NCBI RefSeq assembly: GCF_004341445.1 | Contig: NZ_SLXV01000024.1 | Location: 1 to 41,228, forward strand | Direction: 5' to 3' | DNA from: Baia soyae | GTDB lineage: Bacteria > Bacillota > Bacilli > Thermoactinomycetales > Thermoactinomycetaceae | DNA length: 41,228 nt | Shown: positions 18,093-25,132 of the stretch, in pieces | How positions within the stretch are numbered: position 1 is the first letter of the stretch | How the letters are laid out: each line of letters opens with the position of its first letter | The notes under the pieces: model-generated | The model's input: the letters and a program-made list of their open reading frames with translations, nothing else | Database searches by the model: none | What the model was told of the DNA's origin: nothing | Position numbers and translations under genes: made by a program

Positions 18093-18407
18093 TTACTTCA
18101 CCATATCAAGGATTGCTTCTTTTGGTTGTACACCAGATACCTTTTTCACTTGTTCGCCGTCTTTAAAAACGATCAAGGTAGGGATCCCCATAACACCATA
18201 TTTCGTAGCAAGATCTGGATTGTCATCCACATTTACTTTTACTACTTGTACATCTGATCCTACTTCGGTATCCACTTCTTCTAGGATCGGCGCAAGCATG
18301 CGGCAAGGTCCGCACCATGGAGCCCAGAAGTCTACCAAAACGGTACCGGTTCCTTTTGATTCAACTTTTTCACCAAAGTTTTGTGTATTTAATTCAGCGA
18401 TTGCCAT
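18093..18407 (-). CDS. trxA: Thioredoxin
   Basis: Cytoplasmic thiol-disulphide reductant of 104 residues, the usual length. The active site WCGPC is at residues 31-35, after VLVDFWAP. The cis-proline is in GVMGIPTLIVFKDG, and the terminal helix is intact. AAGGAG precedes the ATG by a normal spacing. It is a single gene with its own terminator. Confidence 0.97.
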   Translation of the reverse strand: MAIAELNTQNFGEKVESKGTGTVLVDFWAPWCGPCRMLAPILEEVDTEVGSDVQVVKVNVDDNPDLATKYGVMGIPTLIVFKDGEQVKKVSGVQPKEAILDMVK

Positions 18408-18564
18408 CGTTGAAATCTCCTTTCGAAGTCAGCAAAATCGATCTAAAGATGGCCTTTTACAAAGCGATCTTCACTATGTAGTATACCACTCTCTCGAAAA
18501 AGTTCCAACTGTTTCGTCAGACGAAATAATAAATTGGCATACAATCATTCATACAAAAACCTAC

Positions 18565-18906
18565 TTATATTCCACAGACCCATACATCCATAACATCCTC
18601 AACGTATATCCATTCGACATCCTGGCCTTGATCGAGTTTGATTTTTCGGCTCTGCTGATCAACATTTACTATAACTCCCGTTCGTTCCAGCAAATCAAAC
18701 TCTGTGAATAATACCAGAGTCACCTCATGCTTACATTGCATTGATTCTGAGATGAGTATGTCTATCCGTTCCATTTCTTGATCATCCCGTTGTGGACGTG
18801 ATCTCCGTTGTAAATTTCGCTGATGTGTATGATACGCTTCCTTGTGTTCAGGAAGCATCATTCTGGATGATTCAAACAAGCCATTTCCTTTCAGTTTCTT
18901 ACTCAT
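18565..18906 (-). CDS. YolD-like protein
   Basis: A 113-residue protein with the YolD features: an N-terminal NGLFESSRMMLPEHKEA stretch, a middle region ending MERIDILISESMQCKHEVTL, and a small beta-barrel-like end (GVIVNVDQQSRKIKLDQGQD). YolD proteins are typically encoded beside UvrX/YqjW-type Y-family polymerases and may be UmuD-like partners. Here the start overlaps the polymerase stop by four bases, so both share LexA control. No catalytic function is assigned to the family. Confidence 0.82.
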   Translation of the reverse strand: MSKKLKGNGLFESSRMMLPEHKEAYHTHQRNLQRRSRPQRDDQEMERIDILISESMQCKHEVTLVLFTEFDLLERTGVIVNVDQQSRKIKLDQGQDVEWIYVEDVMDVWVCGI

Positions 18907-20168
18907 TTATAATGTCCTCCGATTTTTTGCGCTCTATTCCGCGCTTGTCCTGATTCAGTTAAAGAGGAGGCTCTCATGATCGCAGCATTTCCGTATTTTT
19001 CCTTGATCCAATCCGTCGTTCTTTCCAATACTAATTTTGTCTCGCGGTTATCAAACAAGGTAAGTTGATACTCCTGATCACTTACCAACTGACTTAGCGA
19101 CACTCCCACTCTACGAATCGGTAGGCCGTCCCAATGCTCTTTAAACAGCTTTTTCGCTATCTCAAACACCTCATCTGTAAGATGGGTTGGATCAGGCAGT
19201 TTCATTTGTCTATGGAATCCAGATGGATGAGCGAAATCAGCTCCTTGGCAACCCACCGAGACCACTTGGCCCATATAACCTTTCATCCGAGCCCGCTGAC
19301 AAACTAATTCCGAGAGCTCGAGCAAGGGAACCAAAATATCCTCAAGCTTCCGGTAATCAAAGGGAAGAGTCATCTGATGACCGATTACTTTTGGCTTACC
19401 ATGTGTATGAGGGTTTACAGGCGAATCATTCTTACCATTGGCAATGAGCCATAGGACTTCGCCATTCACTCCCCATCTAGACCTCAACTTTGTCAAAGAA
19501 GTCTGAGCTAGCTGACCAATGGTGTAGATCCCCATGGTTTGTAAGTGTCGACATGTTCGAGAGCCCACCATAAACATGTGTTGAACCGGCAATGGCCAAA
19601 GCATCTTTTGTAACTCCTTGGCAGGCAAGTAGAAAATACCTACAGAATTACGTTTGGCAAACCGATCGCAGGCCATTTTGGAAAGCACCTTATTTTCACT
19701 CATTCCGATTCGTACACGAACTCCCGTTTCTTGTTGAACTTGATCCTGAATCCTTTTCGCAATCTGATAAGGATCACCAAAGAGATGGATACTTCCCGTC
19801 ACATCCAAAAAATGCTCATCTATGCTGTATGGCTCTACCAAGTCTGTGTAGGACTGATAAATGCCTGTAATTTGTAAAGATACCCTTATGTACTCCTGCA
19901 TACGCGGACGAATCACCACTAGATCTGGACATTTAGCAAGAGATACGCCAAGTCGCTCTGCCGTTGTAATACCATATTTCTTAGCAAGTGGACACGCAGC
20001 GAGGATAATACCAGATCGCCGCGTCGGATCTCCCGCAACTACCAGCGGTTGATCTCTATATTCGGGGTGGGCGGCTTTTTCCACACTTGCGTAAAACGAC
20101 TCACAGTCAGCCAACATCACGATCCGATCGTTATGATTATTTTTCAGATTATCAGCAGGCTGAAACAT
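18903..20168 (-). CDS. Y-family translesion DNA polymerase (UvrX/YqjW-like)
   Basis: A 421-residue error-prone DNA polymerase of the UmuC/DinB superfamily. The catalytic Asp is in VMLADCESFYASVE (residue ~21), and the second acidic pair is in VEPYSIDEHFLDVTG. A steric-gate-type aromatic (SFYASVE) is visible, then a thumb with helix-hairpin-helix (LQTMGIYTIGQLAQTSL), and the little-finger domain closes the protein. Pairing with YolD points to the UvrX/YqjW subgroup rather than housekeeping DinB. The promoter region carries two LexA-like boxes, so it should be SOS-induced. Confidence 0.9.
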   Translation of the reverse strand: MFQPADNLKNNHNDRIVMLADCESFYASVEKAAHPEYRDQPLVVAGDPTRRSGIILAACPLAKKYGITTAERLGVSLAKCPDLVVIRPRMQEYIRVSLQITGIYQSYTDLVEPYSIDEHFLDVTGSIHLFGDPYQIAKRIQDQVQQETGVRVRIGMSENKVLSKMACDRFAKRNSVGIFYLPAKELQKMLWPLPVQHMFMVGSRTCRHLQTMGIYTIGQLAQTSLTKLRSRWGVNGEVLWLIANGKNDSPVNPHTHGKPKVIGHQMTLPFDYRKLEDILVPLLELSELVCQRARMKGYMGQVVSVGCQGADFAHPSGFHRQMKLPDPTHLTDEVFEIAKKLFKEHWDGLPIRRVGVSLSQLVSDQEYQLTLFDNRETKLVLERTTDWIKEKYGNAAIMRASSLTESGQARNRAQKIGGHYK

Positions 20169-20188
20169 ACACTCACTCCCTTATATAC

Positions 20189-20226
20189 GTACATACGTTC
20201 TCTTTATTATATGAGAATATACGTTC
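20189..20226 (-). promoter_or_regulatory. Two LexA (SOS) boxes around the -10 of the polymerase operon
   Basis: Read on the minus strand, GAACGTATATTC (20226-20215) and GAACGTATGTAC (20200-20189) each match the core of the Bacillus LexA box GAACRNRYGTTY with one mismatch. A consensus -10 TATAAT (20211-20206) lies between them. The nearer box ends 21 bases upstream of the polymerase ATG. Confidence 0.72.
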
Positions 20227-20365
20227 TTATATAAGTGATAATTTTTACCAATTTAGTCCGACATTGGATTCTTACAAATACGTAAGGAACTTGAAAGGAA
20301 AATCACTAGGAACAAAGGAAGAATTAACGTAAAGTAAAGGTAACAACAACGCGGAGGTGGAACAC

Positions 20366-20491
20366 ATGAAAGTTCTTAAAACAGTGGCAGAAGTGGTATT
20401 CAACGTTTGGATTGGCAATGAAAGAGGAGAAGCATTTAGAGATGGAAACACCCCTGATAACAACGAGAAGGACATTCTAGAGGAAAAATAG
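20366..20491 (+). CDS. 41-residue small protein, function unknown
   Basis: An ORF of 41 codons that begins MKVLKTVAEVVFNVWIGNER and ends KDILEEK. GGAGGTG sits seven bases before the ATG, and a clean terminator overlaps the last codons. The N-terminal third is mildly hydrophobic and the C-terminal half polar and acidic. I see no family match. It could be a small regulator, a peptide precursor or a stress-induced microprotein. It faces away from the SOS operon, whose LexA boxes lie 140 bases upstream, so shared control is possible. Confidence 0.6.
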   Translation: MKVLKTVAEVVFNVWIGNERGEAFRDGNTPDNNEKDILEEK

Positions 20492-20507
20492 AATGCCCTT
20501 CTTTTTT
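20467..20507 (+). terminator. Terminator overlapping the 41-codon gene
   Basis: GAAGGACATTCT (20467-20478) pairs with AGAATGCCCTTC (20490-20501) with one mismatch, followed by six T residues. The left arm is coding sequence and the right arm begins at the stop codon. Confidence 0.85.
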
Positions 20508-20621
20508 GGCTAGTAGTGTCTACATAATCCCAAAACCCAATATCTCCTGCCCACGTAGCAGAAGATATGATGAAAAACGTGACATTGACCATTCGCTAAT
20601 CGCATTGTAGATAACAAAAAA

Positions 20622-20644
20622 GACCGTAGCTTCTTCCTACAGTC
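20622..20644 (-). terminator. Terminator downstream of secreted VCBS-like gene
   Basis: GACCGTAG pairs with CTACAGTC with one mismatch, and on the minus strand is followed by TTTTTTG. It lies 66 bases past the stop of the gene at 20710. Confidence 0.6.
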
Positions 20645-20709
20645 CAAACAAAAACGAAACGCTATGTGTCCTGCTTATTGCTCCGTGATGCCTGAACTTC
20701 AGATAATCT

Positions 20710-21162
20710 CTACTTACCAACCGTATAGTAATAATTTTCGATAGGACTGTGACCTGTTGCTCCAGAGAAAATTTGAATTTTAATATCGGGTATGTGGTCA
20801 CCGTTGAAATCTTCAAATTTCATACTTGGTTCATATCCGCCATTTCCGACTTCCACCATTACTTTTTTGTGACTTTTCCCATCTACCACACGAAGGTATA
20901 CTTTTTCATTCCAACCGTCCTGCGGAAACTCCTTTTGTCCGATCAGTGTAATAACATCTTTCACTTTATCGCCTGTCACATCTTTTTTGGCTTCAGCGAT
21001 GATATACTGCGTGTGTTTTTTAGAATCCACAGAAAGACCCTTTTGTGATGAACTCGGTGCCGCAAATGCATGTGGAACAATACTAAAACTAGCTAGAGCA
21101 AACATCCCAGAAACCACTAAAAGCCCACTTTTCAACCAACCATTCTTACGTTCTTTTTTCAT
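20710..21162 (-). CDS. Secreted protein with VCBS/FG-GAP-like repeats
   Basis: A 150-residue exported protein with a long signal peptide (basic MKKERKNGWLKSG, hydrophobic core, cleavage probably after AFA). The mature part has two Asp-rich loops, KKDVTGDKVKDVITL and FEDFNGDHIPDIKIQI. Their DxxGDxxxD pattern is that of calcium-binding VCBS/FG-GAP repeats. The C-terminal GATGHSPIENYYYT resembles Bacillus secreted proteins of unknown role with the same layout. It stands alone, with its own terminator. Confidence 0.72.
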   Translation of the reverse strand: MKKERKNGWLKSGLLVVSGMFALASFSIVPHAFAAPSSSQKGLSVDSKKHTQYIIAEAKKDVTGDKVKDVITLIGQKEFPQDGWNEKVYLRVVDGKSHKKVMVEVGNGGYEPSMKFEDFNGDHIPDIKIQIFSGATGHSPIENYYYTVGK

Positions 21163-21250
21163 GATTTCCCTCTATTCTATGTTTTTACATTACTTATTAA
21201 TAGTATACATATTATTCCAGTAAAAGAAAACAAAATATTTATATTAAAAG

Positions 21251-21294
21251 AAACGCTATTCCATCCATATTGTAGATTGAAAGGAATAGCGTTT
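21251..21294 (-). terminator. Terminator after secreted 135-residue gene
   Basis: AAACGCTATTCC (21251-21262) pairs with GGAATAGCGTTT (21283-21294), a perfect 12-bp stem with a 20-base loop. It is T-rich on both sides and lies just past the stop at 21313. Confidence 0.75.
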
Positions 21295-21312
21295 TTCACT
21301 TTTTTGTATATT

Positions 21313-21720
21313 CTAAGGGAAAATAATATCTAGTTTTCCAGATATCCTTGCGGAGGAAAGTTCATCTTTGATATCTACGTTATATCCACCCTTTTTCATA
21401 TTCGTAAAAGTAGATTCTCCGCTACTTAAATTATGAAAAGTGGTGCAAGCTTTTGTTTTATCATTGCACAATCGAACCCACAGCTTGGAGTAGTCAGTAA
21501 ATACTTTTGTTCCAGAGCTCGTTTTGCTATAAAGCGGCTTAACCAGCTCGATCTGGATACTGCTTCCATTATTCTCATTGCCAATAAAGCCATCCCACTT
21601 GCCATCTTCTGTTTGGAACGAATAGCGCGGAACACTTGCATTTGCGGAGCCTATTCCCACTGTAAAAATAGTAACAGCCGAAATCGCACATACACTTAAA
21701 ATGGAAACCGCTTTTTTCAT
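21313..21720 (-). CDS. Secreted protein, function unknown
   Basis: A 135-residue protein with a clear Sec signal peptide (MKKAVSILSVCAISAVTIF, cleavage near ANA-SV). The mature part of ~105 residues is predicted beta-rich. It has two Cys in LCNDKTKACTTF that could form a disulphide. I recognise no family. The pattern of a short, beta-rich, single-disulphide exported protein is common in spore-forming Bacilli. No operon partners. Confidence 0.65.
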   Translation of the reverse strand: MKKAVSILSVCAISAVTIFTVGIGSANASVPRYSFQTEDGKWDGFIGNENNGSSIQIELVKPLYSKTSSGTKVFTDYSKLWVRLCNDKTKACTTFHNLSSGESTFTNMKKGGYNVDIKDELSSARISGKLDIIFP

Positions 21721-21778
21721 TTACTTCATCCTCTTTTCAAAAAAACAGAATAAAAAAACTCTTATCACGTTAAAAATA

Positions 21779-22336
21779 TCACTTGTAATCACTTTTGTCT
21801 AGCATTTCAAATTGAAGATTTGGTGTAGAATTAAGGTCAATTCCGTGTTGTTTATATATTTTTATCGTGTTCTCCCCAGTTAATTGGGAATCTACATATC
21901 CGAGCAAACCCGCAACTTGAACCACTTGTTCCTTCGAATCTGCTTCGATCTCCAGATACGGCGGAATCATCGGCCATTCATCGATTTCCAAGCGAACCCC
22001 GTTTAAGATGAAGCTTGTCCGACGATTTTCTTGATAGGATTTAGCTGTATACCCTAATTTCTCCAAAATCTGATTCGTAATCTCGAAATCTTCTACAATC
22101 GTCTCAAGCTCACGGGTTCCGTCAATTTCATCATGAACGATTTCTTTAATGGTTAAAGTGGACTCTTTCCCATTATCTCTGAGACGAATCCATTTTGACA
22201 TATCACCCGGAATCATGTCGTACACATACCGCCTCATAAAGAATTCTCCTAGCTTCTCGCCACCTAATTCTAGGATTTTTGCAGAAAGATCTTGTGGATT
22301 GATTTCGATTACTTTTGCCTCAAATTCAATGGACAT
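21779..22336 (-). CDS. CYTH domain protein (class IV cyclase/triphosphatase-like)
   Basis: A 185-residue CYTH-fold protein. The signature ExExK is at residues 4-8 (EFEAK), and charged strands follow inside the tunnel (WIRLRDNG, LTIKEIVHD, RTSFILNGVRLEIDEW, YLEIEADS). Members act as class IV adenylate cyclases, thiamine triphosphatases or inorganic triphosphatases, and the sequence does not decide which. It follows the Nudix gene by 43 bases on the same strand, so an XRE-Nudix-CYTH operon with two phosphate-ester enzymes is likely. Confidence 0.82.
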   Translation of the reverse strand: MSIEFEAKVIEINPQDLSAKILELGGEKLGEFFMRRYVYDMIPGDMSKWIRLRDNGKESTLTIKEIVHDEIDGTRELETIVEDFEITNQILEKLGYTAKSYQENRRTSFILNGVRLEIDEWPMIPPYLEIEADSKEQVVQVAGLLGYVDSQLTGENTIKIYKQHGIDLNSTPNLQFEMLDKSDYK

Positions 22337-22379
22337 GCAAACCCCTCCCTGATAACCTGTTAAATGGTAGGAAACAACT

Positions 22380-22922
22380 TTATTTACTTGTGTATAAACG
22401 TAATAGCTTTTTCGTTGTAGGGAAGGCTAGATGGTCCCAAGGAATTTCATGAAAGTGGAAGAAGTAGCCCTTTTGGCTTTCAATGTTGACTACAACTTCT
22501 TCCTGATCCGAAATCGCTTCATAGGCCAATTGGATCAATCCTTCAGCCTGAAAAGAAAATGTGTCGATAATTTCTTTCACTTCAACAGTAAGTCCTGTTT
22601 CTTCTTTGATTTCATTTTTGATCGTGTCAAAAAGGTCTTGTCCACGTTCAACATGTCCACCCGGAAATGCCCACAAGCCCTTTCCCGGTTCTTCATTTCT
22701 TTGTAGCAGAAGTATTTTACTTCGATCTCTATTTAAAACAACCGCCACTACAGCGAGTTTTGGATCTAAGTAAAATACAAATTGACAGTTATGACAAAGG
22801 AGTTGGGGTTGATTCGGAATATGCAAGTCTTCTAATGAAAAAAGATGCCCACATCGAGGGCAGTACTTTAAATCATCTTTTGTATATCTCCATTGATATT
22901 GGAAGTAAAGCTCCTTATTCAT
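22380..22922 (-). CDS. Nudix hydrolase with N-terminal zinc ribbon
   Basis: A 180-residue protein. Four Cys in CPRCG (21, 24) and CHNC (43, 46) form a zinc ribbon, as in NudC-like and related Nudix proteins. A Nudix box follows: GGHVERGQDLFDTIKNEIK, then EETGL. The catalytic EE pair is present. However, the first conserved Glu of the box is Gln and the conserved Arg is Asn, so activity may be altered. The likely substrate is a nucleoside diphosphate derivative; which one is unknown. The ATG lies one base past the XRE stop, so the two are coupled. Confidence 0.8.
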   Translation of the reverse strand: MNKELYFQYQWRYTKDDLKYCPRCGHLFSLEDLHIPNQPQLLCHNCQFVFYLDPKLAVVAVVLNRDRSKILLLQRNEEPGKGLWAFPGGHVERGQDLFDTIKNEIKEETGLTVEVKEIIDTFSFQAEGLIQLAYEAISDQEEVVVNIESQKGYFFHFHEIPWDHLAFPTTKKLLRLYTSK

Positions 22923-22923
22923 G

Positions 22924-23778
22924 CTACATCTCCTTTGTAATAGCTGTGTTATTCCAAATCGAAAAAAACTTATTTTTTACATGTTCAAACATTGTATCTT
23001 TACCGCTAGTCTTATGGAGTGTGAAACGAGGTTGGTTTTTTTCAGGAATATAATCTGTAATCTCAACGACGAGCTTGCCAATTGCTCCATTTTCAAATCC
23101 GGTAATAATATATGGGAAAATAGTGCTGTATGTCTTTATCTTAAGACGTGGGATAAGTTCAAGTGGTAAATTTCTTTGTAACTGATTTAGCTTTCGGATT
23201 GAATTGCGAATCTCGTAATGAAATTCCTTTCTATCTTCTTCATCAGCGATAAATGTAAGAATAGAAAAATTTCTTTTAATCCAATCTGGATCTAAGATAA
23301 GTAAATATATCTTTCCTACATAAAGCTTATCTCTCAAAATATCATTTGAATCTTCTGCCAGATGAATCATCGAAGTTCCTGAGATAAAACAGTCACCTTC
23401 TGCTTCTAGAAGACAGCTTTTGTAGTCTAATATACGATCAGACGAGGTATTAGTAAGCTTAGTTATACCATAGGGGTGGAAATTATCATAGCTAGAAATT
23501 TGGTTACTATCTAGAATTCGGGAATCATCTATACTTGGATCAAATGGATTGTAATCAGAAAGGCCCATTTTCCAGATCGGAATTTGTAAAATGTTACATA
23601 AGCGACGGAGTGTTTGCAAATCAGTAATATTTTTAATTCCTCTTTCTACATCAGATACATAATTCACACTAACACCAATGCCACCTCCTGATTGAGGCCA
23701 TATTTCAGCTAATTGTGCTTGTGTCATTTTTAATTTCTCTCTGCCTTCACGAACAGTAATTCCATAGTGATATTCCAT
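22924..23778 (-). CDS. XRE-family transcriptional regulator
   Basis: A 284-residue regulator. The N-terminal ~75 residues form a helix-turn-helix of XRE/Cro type (LKMTQAQLAEIWPQ ... VSVNYVSDVERGIKNITDLQTLRRLCNIL). The C-terminal ~200 residues are not recognised and have a mixed alpha/beta look. It is transcribed divergently from the lasso-peptide operon, with 176 bases between the two starts, and leads the XRE-Nudix-CYTH operon. It is the obvious candidate to control the lasso cluster, but this rests on position only. Confidence 0.8.
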   Translation of the reverse strand: MEYHYGITVREGREKLKMTQAQLAEIWPQSGGGIGVSVNYVSDVERGIKNITDLQTLRRLCNILQIPIWKMGLSDYNPFDPSIDDSRILDSNQISSYDNFHPYGITKLTNTSSDRILDYKSCLLEAEGDCFISGTSMIHLAEDSNDILRDKLYVGKIYLLILDPDWIKRNFSILTFIADEEDRKEFHYEIRNSIRKLNQLQRNLPLELIPRLKIKTYSTIFPYIITGFENGAIGKLVVEITDYIPEKNQPRFTLHKTSGKDTMFEHVKNKFFSIWNNTAITKEM

Positions 23779-23839
23779 GGTTTTGAAACCTCCGTTCCAA
23801 CCAATTAGTATGAGCTATAAGTGTAAAATTCAAACTTAT

Positions 23840-23928
23840 TAGGATGTTCTAATTCCTATTGTTATCTAGCATAATATTTTTAGATACGTAGTACAAGTGA
23901 TCCAATCTTTAAGTCGAAGAGATCGACT
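23840..23928. promoter_or_regulatory. Divergent control region with inverted repeats
   Basis: The region between the XRE gene and the lasso operon holds two inverted repeats. One is TAGGA (23840-23844) facing TCCTA (23854-23858). The other is AGTCGA (23912-23917) facing TCGACT (23923-23928), 26 bases before the methyltransferase ATG. The second could be an operator or an mRNA hairpin. I could not place a convincing SigA promoter. Confidence 0.35.
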
Positions 23929-23954
23929 AGATTATCCATAAGCGAGGGGTTAAC

Positions 23955-24953
23955 ATGAACAAAATTGATAAGTCTCTCCAACAAGTAGATTACAACTACT
24001 TCGTAGTAAAAGGGGATGGCAAGATGATCACCCAAAGCACGGCAAGTCGAGGAGTAAGGAACGGTTTAGAAATGCTTGATGTTAGAGAGGGACAGCATGT
24101 GATGGAGATTGGGACAGGCTCGGGATTTAGTGGGGCACTTCTCTCTACGCTAGTTGGTCCAACTGGTTCGGTTGTGTCTATCGACATTGAACCTCATTTA
24201 ACAAGTAGAGCTAGAGAGTTGTGTGAGAAAAAGGAACTCAACAATATCTTTCATGCAACCCGCGATGGTCGCAAGGGCTTTGAATCCGGAAAGCCATATG
24301 ACCGTATTATAGCGTGGACAACCCCTGAAAGTTTCCCGATTGCTTGGAGTGACCAATTACAAGAAGGCGGCCTTATCGTCATCCCATTTCAAGTTCTACC
24401 CATTGCTCGTTGTATCGTGACTGTCTGTCTAAGGAAAGTGAACGGGATTTTGCAAGGTGAGGCAGTTGCGAGCGAAAGTTACATTATGATGTCTTCAGAG
24501 CCTATGCAGGACTTGAAAGAACTTGCAGGATATCACGTTCAGGCTGAATTAGTGGGGGAAGGAGACGAAGCGGCATGGGCAAGCTCCAGATGGTTGAAAG
24601 AAAATCCAAGTCAAGAGTGGCTAGATAAATTCACTTCTACTCAACCTGAATCACTGCCTTTTGAAGAAACAGGGGAAGAAATTCGTGCATATCTACTAGG
24701 GAAGAATCCCGAAGGATTTACAAATGCATGTCACCCTGAATCCGGATCTTGGATTGGCTATAGCAGTCCAACTGGATTTGCCCTCGCTTCGGGACATCAA
24801 TCAGGACAGTGGCTTGTAACAGATTCATTGCATGCAGATGTCCTTCGTAATTGGTGGAATGAATGGAAACGGTTAGGTAAGCCCAGATTTAAGCAACTAC
24901 AGCCTGTGTTAGTAGGAGACCAGGTTAAAGTAAAATTGAAGGGAGGTGAATAA
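23955..24953 (+). CDS. Lasso-peptide-associated PIMT-like methyltransferase
   Basis: A 332-residue SAM-dependent methyltransferase homologous to protein L-isoaspartyl O-methyltransferase. It has ITQSTASRGVRNGLEML, motif I VMEIGTGSGFSGALL (49-63), SIDIEP (75-80) as the ribose-binding acidic site, and PYDRIIAWTTPESFP with QLQEGGLIVIPF. It is ~110 residues longer than housekeeping PIMT, with an extra C-terminal domain (from ~165). That is as in PIMTs of the cellulonodin-2 and lihuanodin clusters, which methylate a ring Asp of the folded lasso peptide so that it closes to aspartimide. It begins the operon (GAGGGG before ATG), and the precursor starts two bases after its stop. Confidence 0.88.
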   Translation: MNKIDKSLQQVDYNYFVVKGDGKMITQSTASRGVRNGLEMLDVREGQHVMEIGTGSGFSGALLSTLVGPTGSVVSIDIEPHLTSRARELCEKKELNNIFHATRDGRKGFESGKPYDRIIAWTTPESFPIAWSDQLQEGGLIVIPFQVLPIARCIVTVCLRKVNGILQGEAVASESYIMMSSEPMQDLKELAGYHVQAELVGEGDEAAWASSRWLKENPSQEWLDKFTSTQPESLPFEETGEEIRAYLLGKNPEGFTNACHPESGSWIGYSSPTGFALASGHQSGQWLVTDSLHADVLRNWWNEWKRLGKPRFKQLQPVLVGDQVKVKLKGGE

Positions 24954-24955
24954 GA

Positions 24956-25060
24956 ATGGAATATCAAACTCCAGAATTGGTTGAGATTGGCTCTTTTGAA
25001 GAGATGACTCTAGGAACAAAGCTCAACGACACAGCAGACGAAAATTCACATCGTTGGTAG
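24956..25060 (+). CDS. Lasso peptide precursor
   Basis: A 34-codon gene, below usual size cut-offs. The leader, MEYQTPELVEIGSFEEMTL, carries the lasso leader motif: Tyr3, Pro6, Leu8, Gly12 and the penultimate leader Thr18 needed for cleavage. The predicted core is GTKLNDTADENSHRW (15 residues). Gly1 would be joined to Asp9, giving a nine-residue ring. Asp6-Thr7 in the ring is the expected site for methylation and aspartimide formation by the PIMT. The loop and tail are ENSHRW, with His, Arg and Trp as possible steric plugs. GGAGGTG of the preceding gene's last codons serves as its ribosome binding site, at seven bases. Confidence 0.9.
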   Translation: MEYQTPELVEIGSFEEMTLGTKLNDTADENSHRW

Positions 25061-25071
25061 AAAAAAGAGTA

Positions 25072-25115
25072 GGGGGACGCTGCTTGCTTTGAGAGGTCAG
25101 CAGCGTCTCTCTTTT
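25072..25115 (+). terminator. Attenuator-like hairpin between precursor and cyclase
   Basis: GACGCTGCT (25076-25084) pairs with AGCAGCGTC (25099-25107), and wobble pairs extend the stem to 25072-25111. TTTT follows. It lies 11 bases after the precursor stop and 17 bases before the cyclase start (TTG). It probably lets part of the transcription through, keeping the precursor in excess over the enzymes. Confidence 0.75.
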
Positions 25116-25132
25116 ACTTAGGAGGAACCCGA

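Noticed and set aside
18034-18711. 225-residue plus-strand reading frame
   Set aside because: It is antisense to trxA and the end of the YolD gene, both of which are certain genes. It is a shadow frame.
20272-20592. 106-residue minus-strand reading frame
   Set aside because: No ribosome binding site, antisense to the better-supported 41-codon gene and its terminator, and protein composition unlike a real protein.
24956-25060. Precursor as a lanthipeptide or other RiPP
   Set aside because: The leader motif fits lasso precursors, the core has no Cys, and the enzymes are lasso-type (AsnB-like cyclase, B1, B2).
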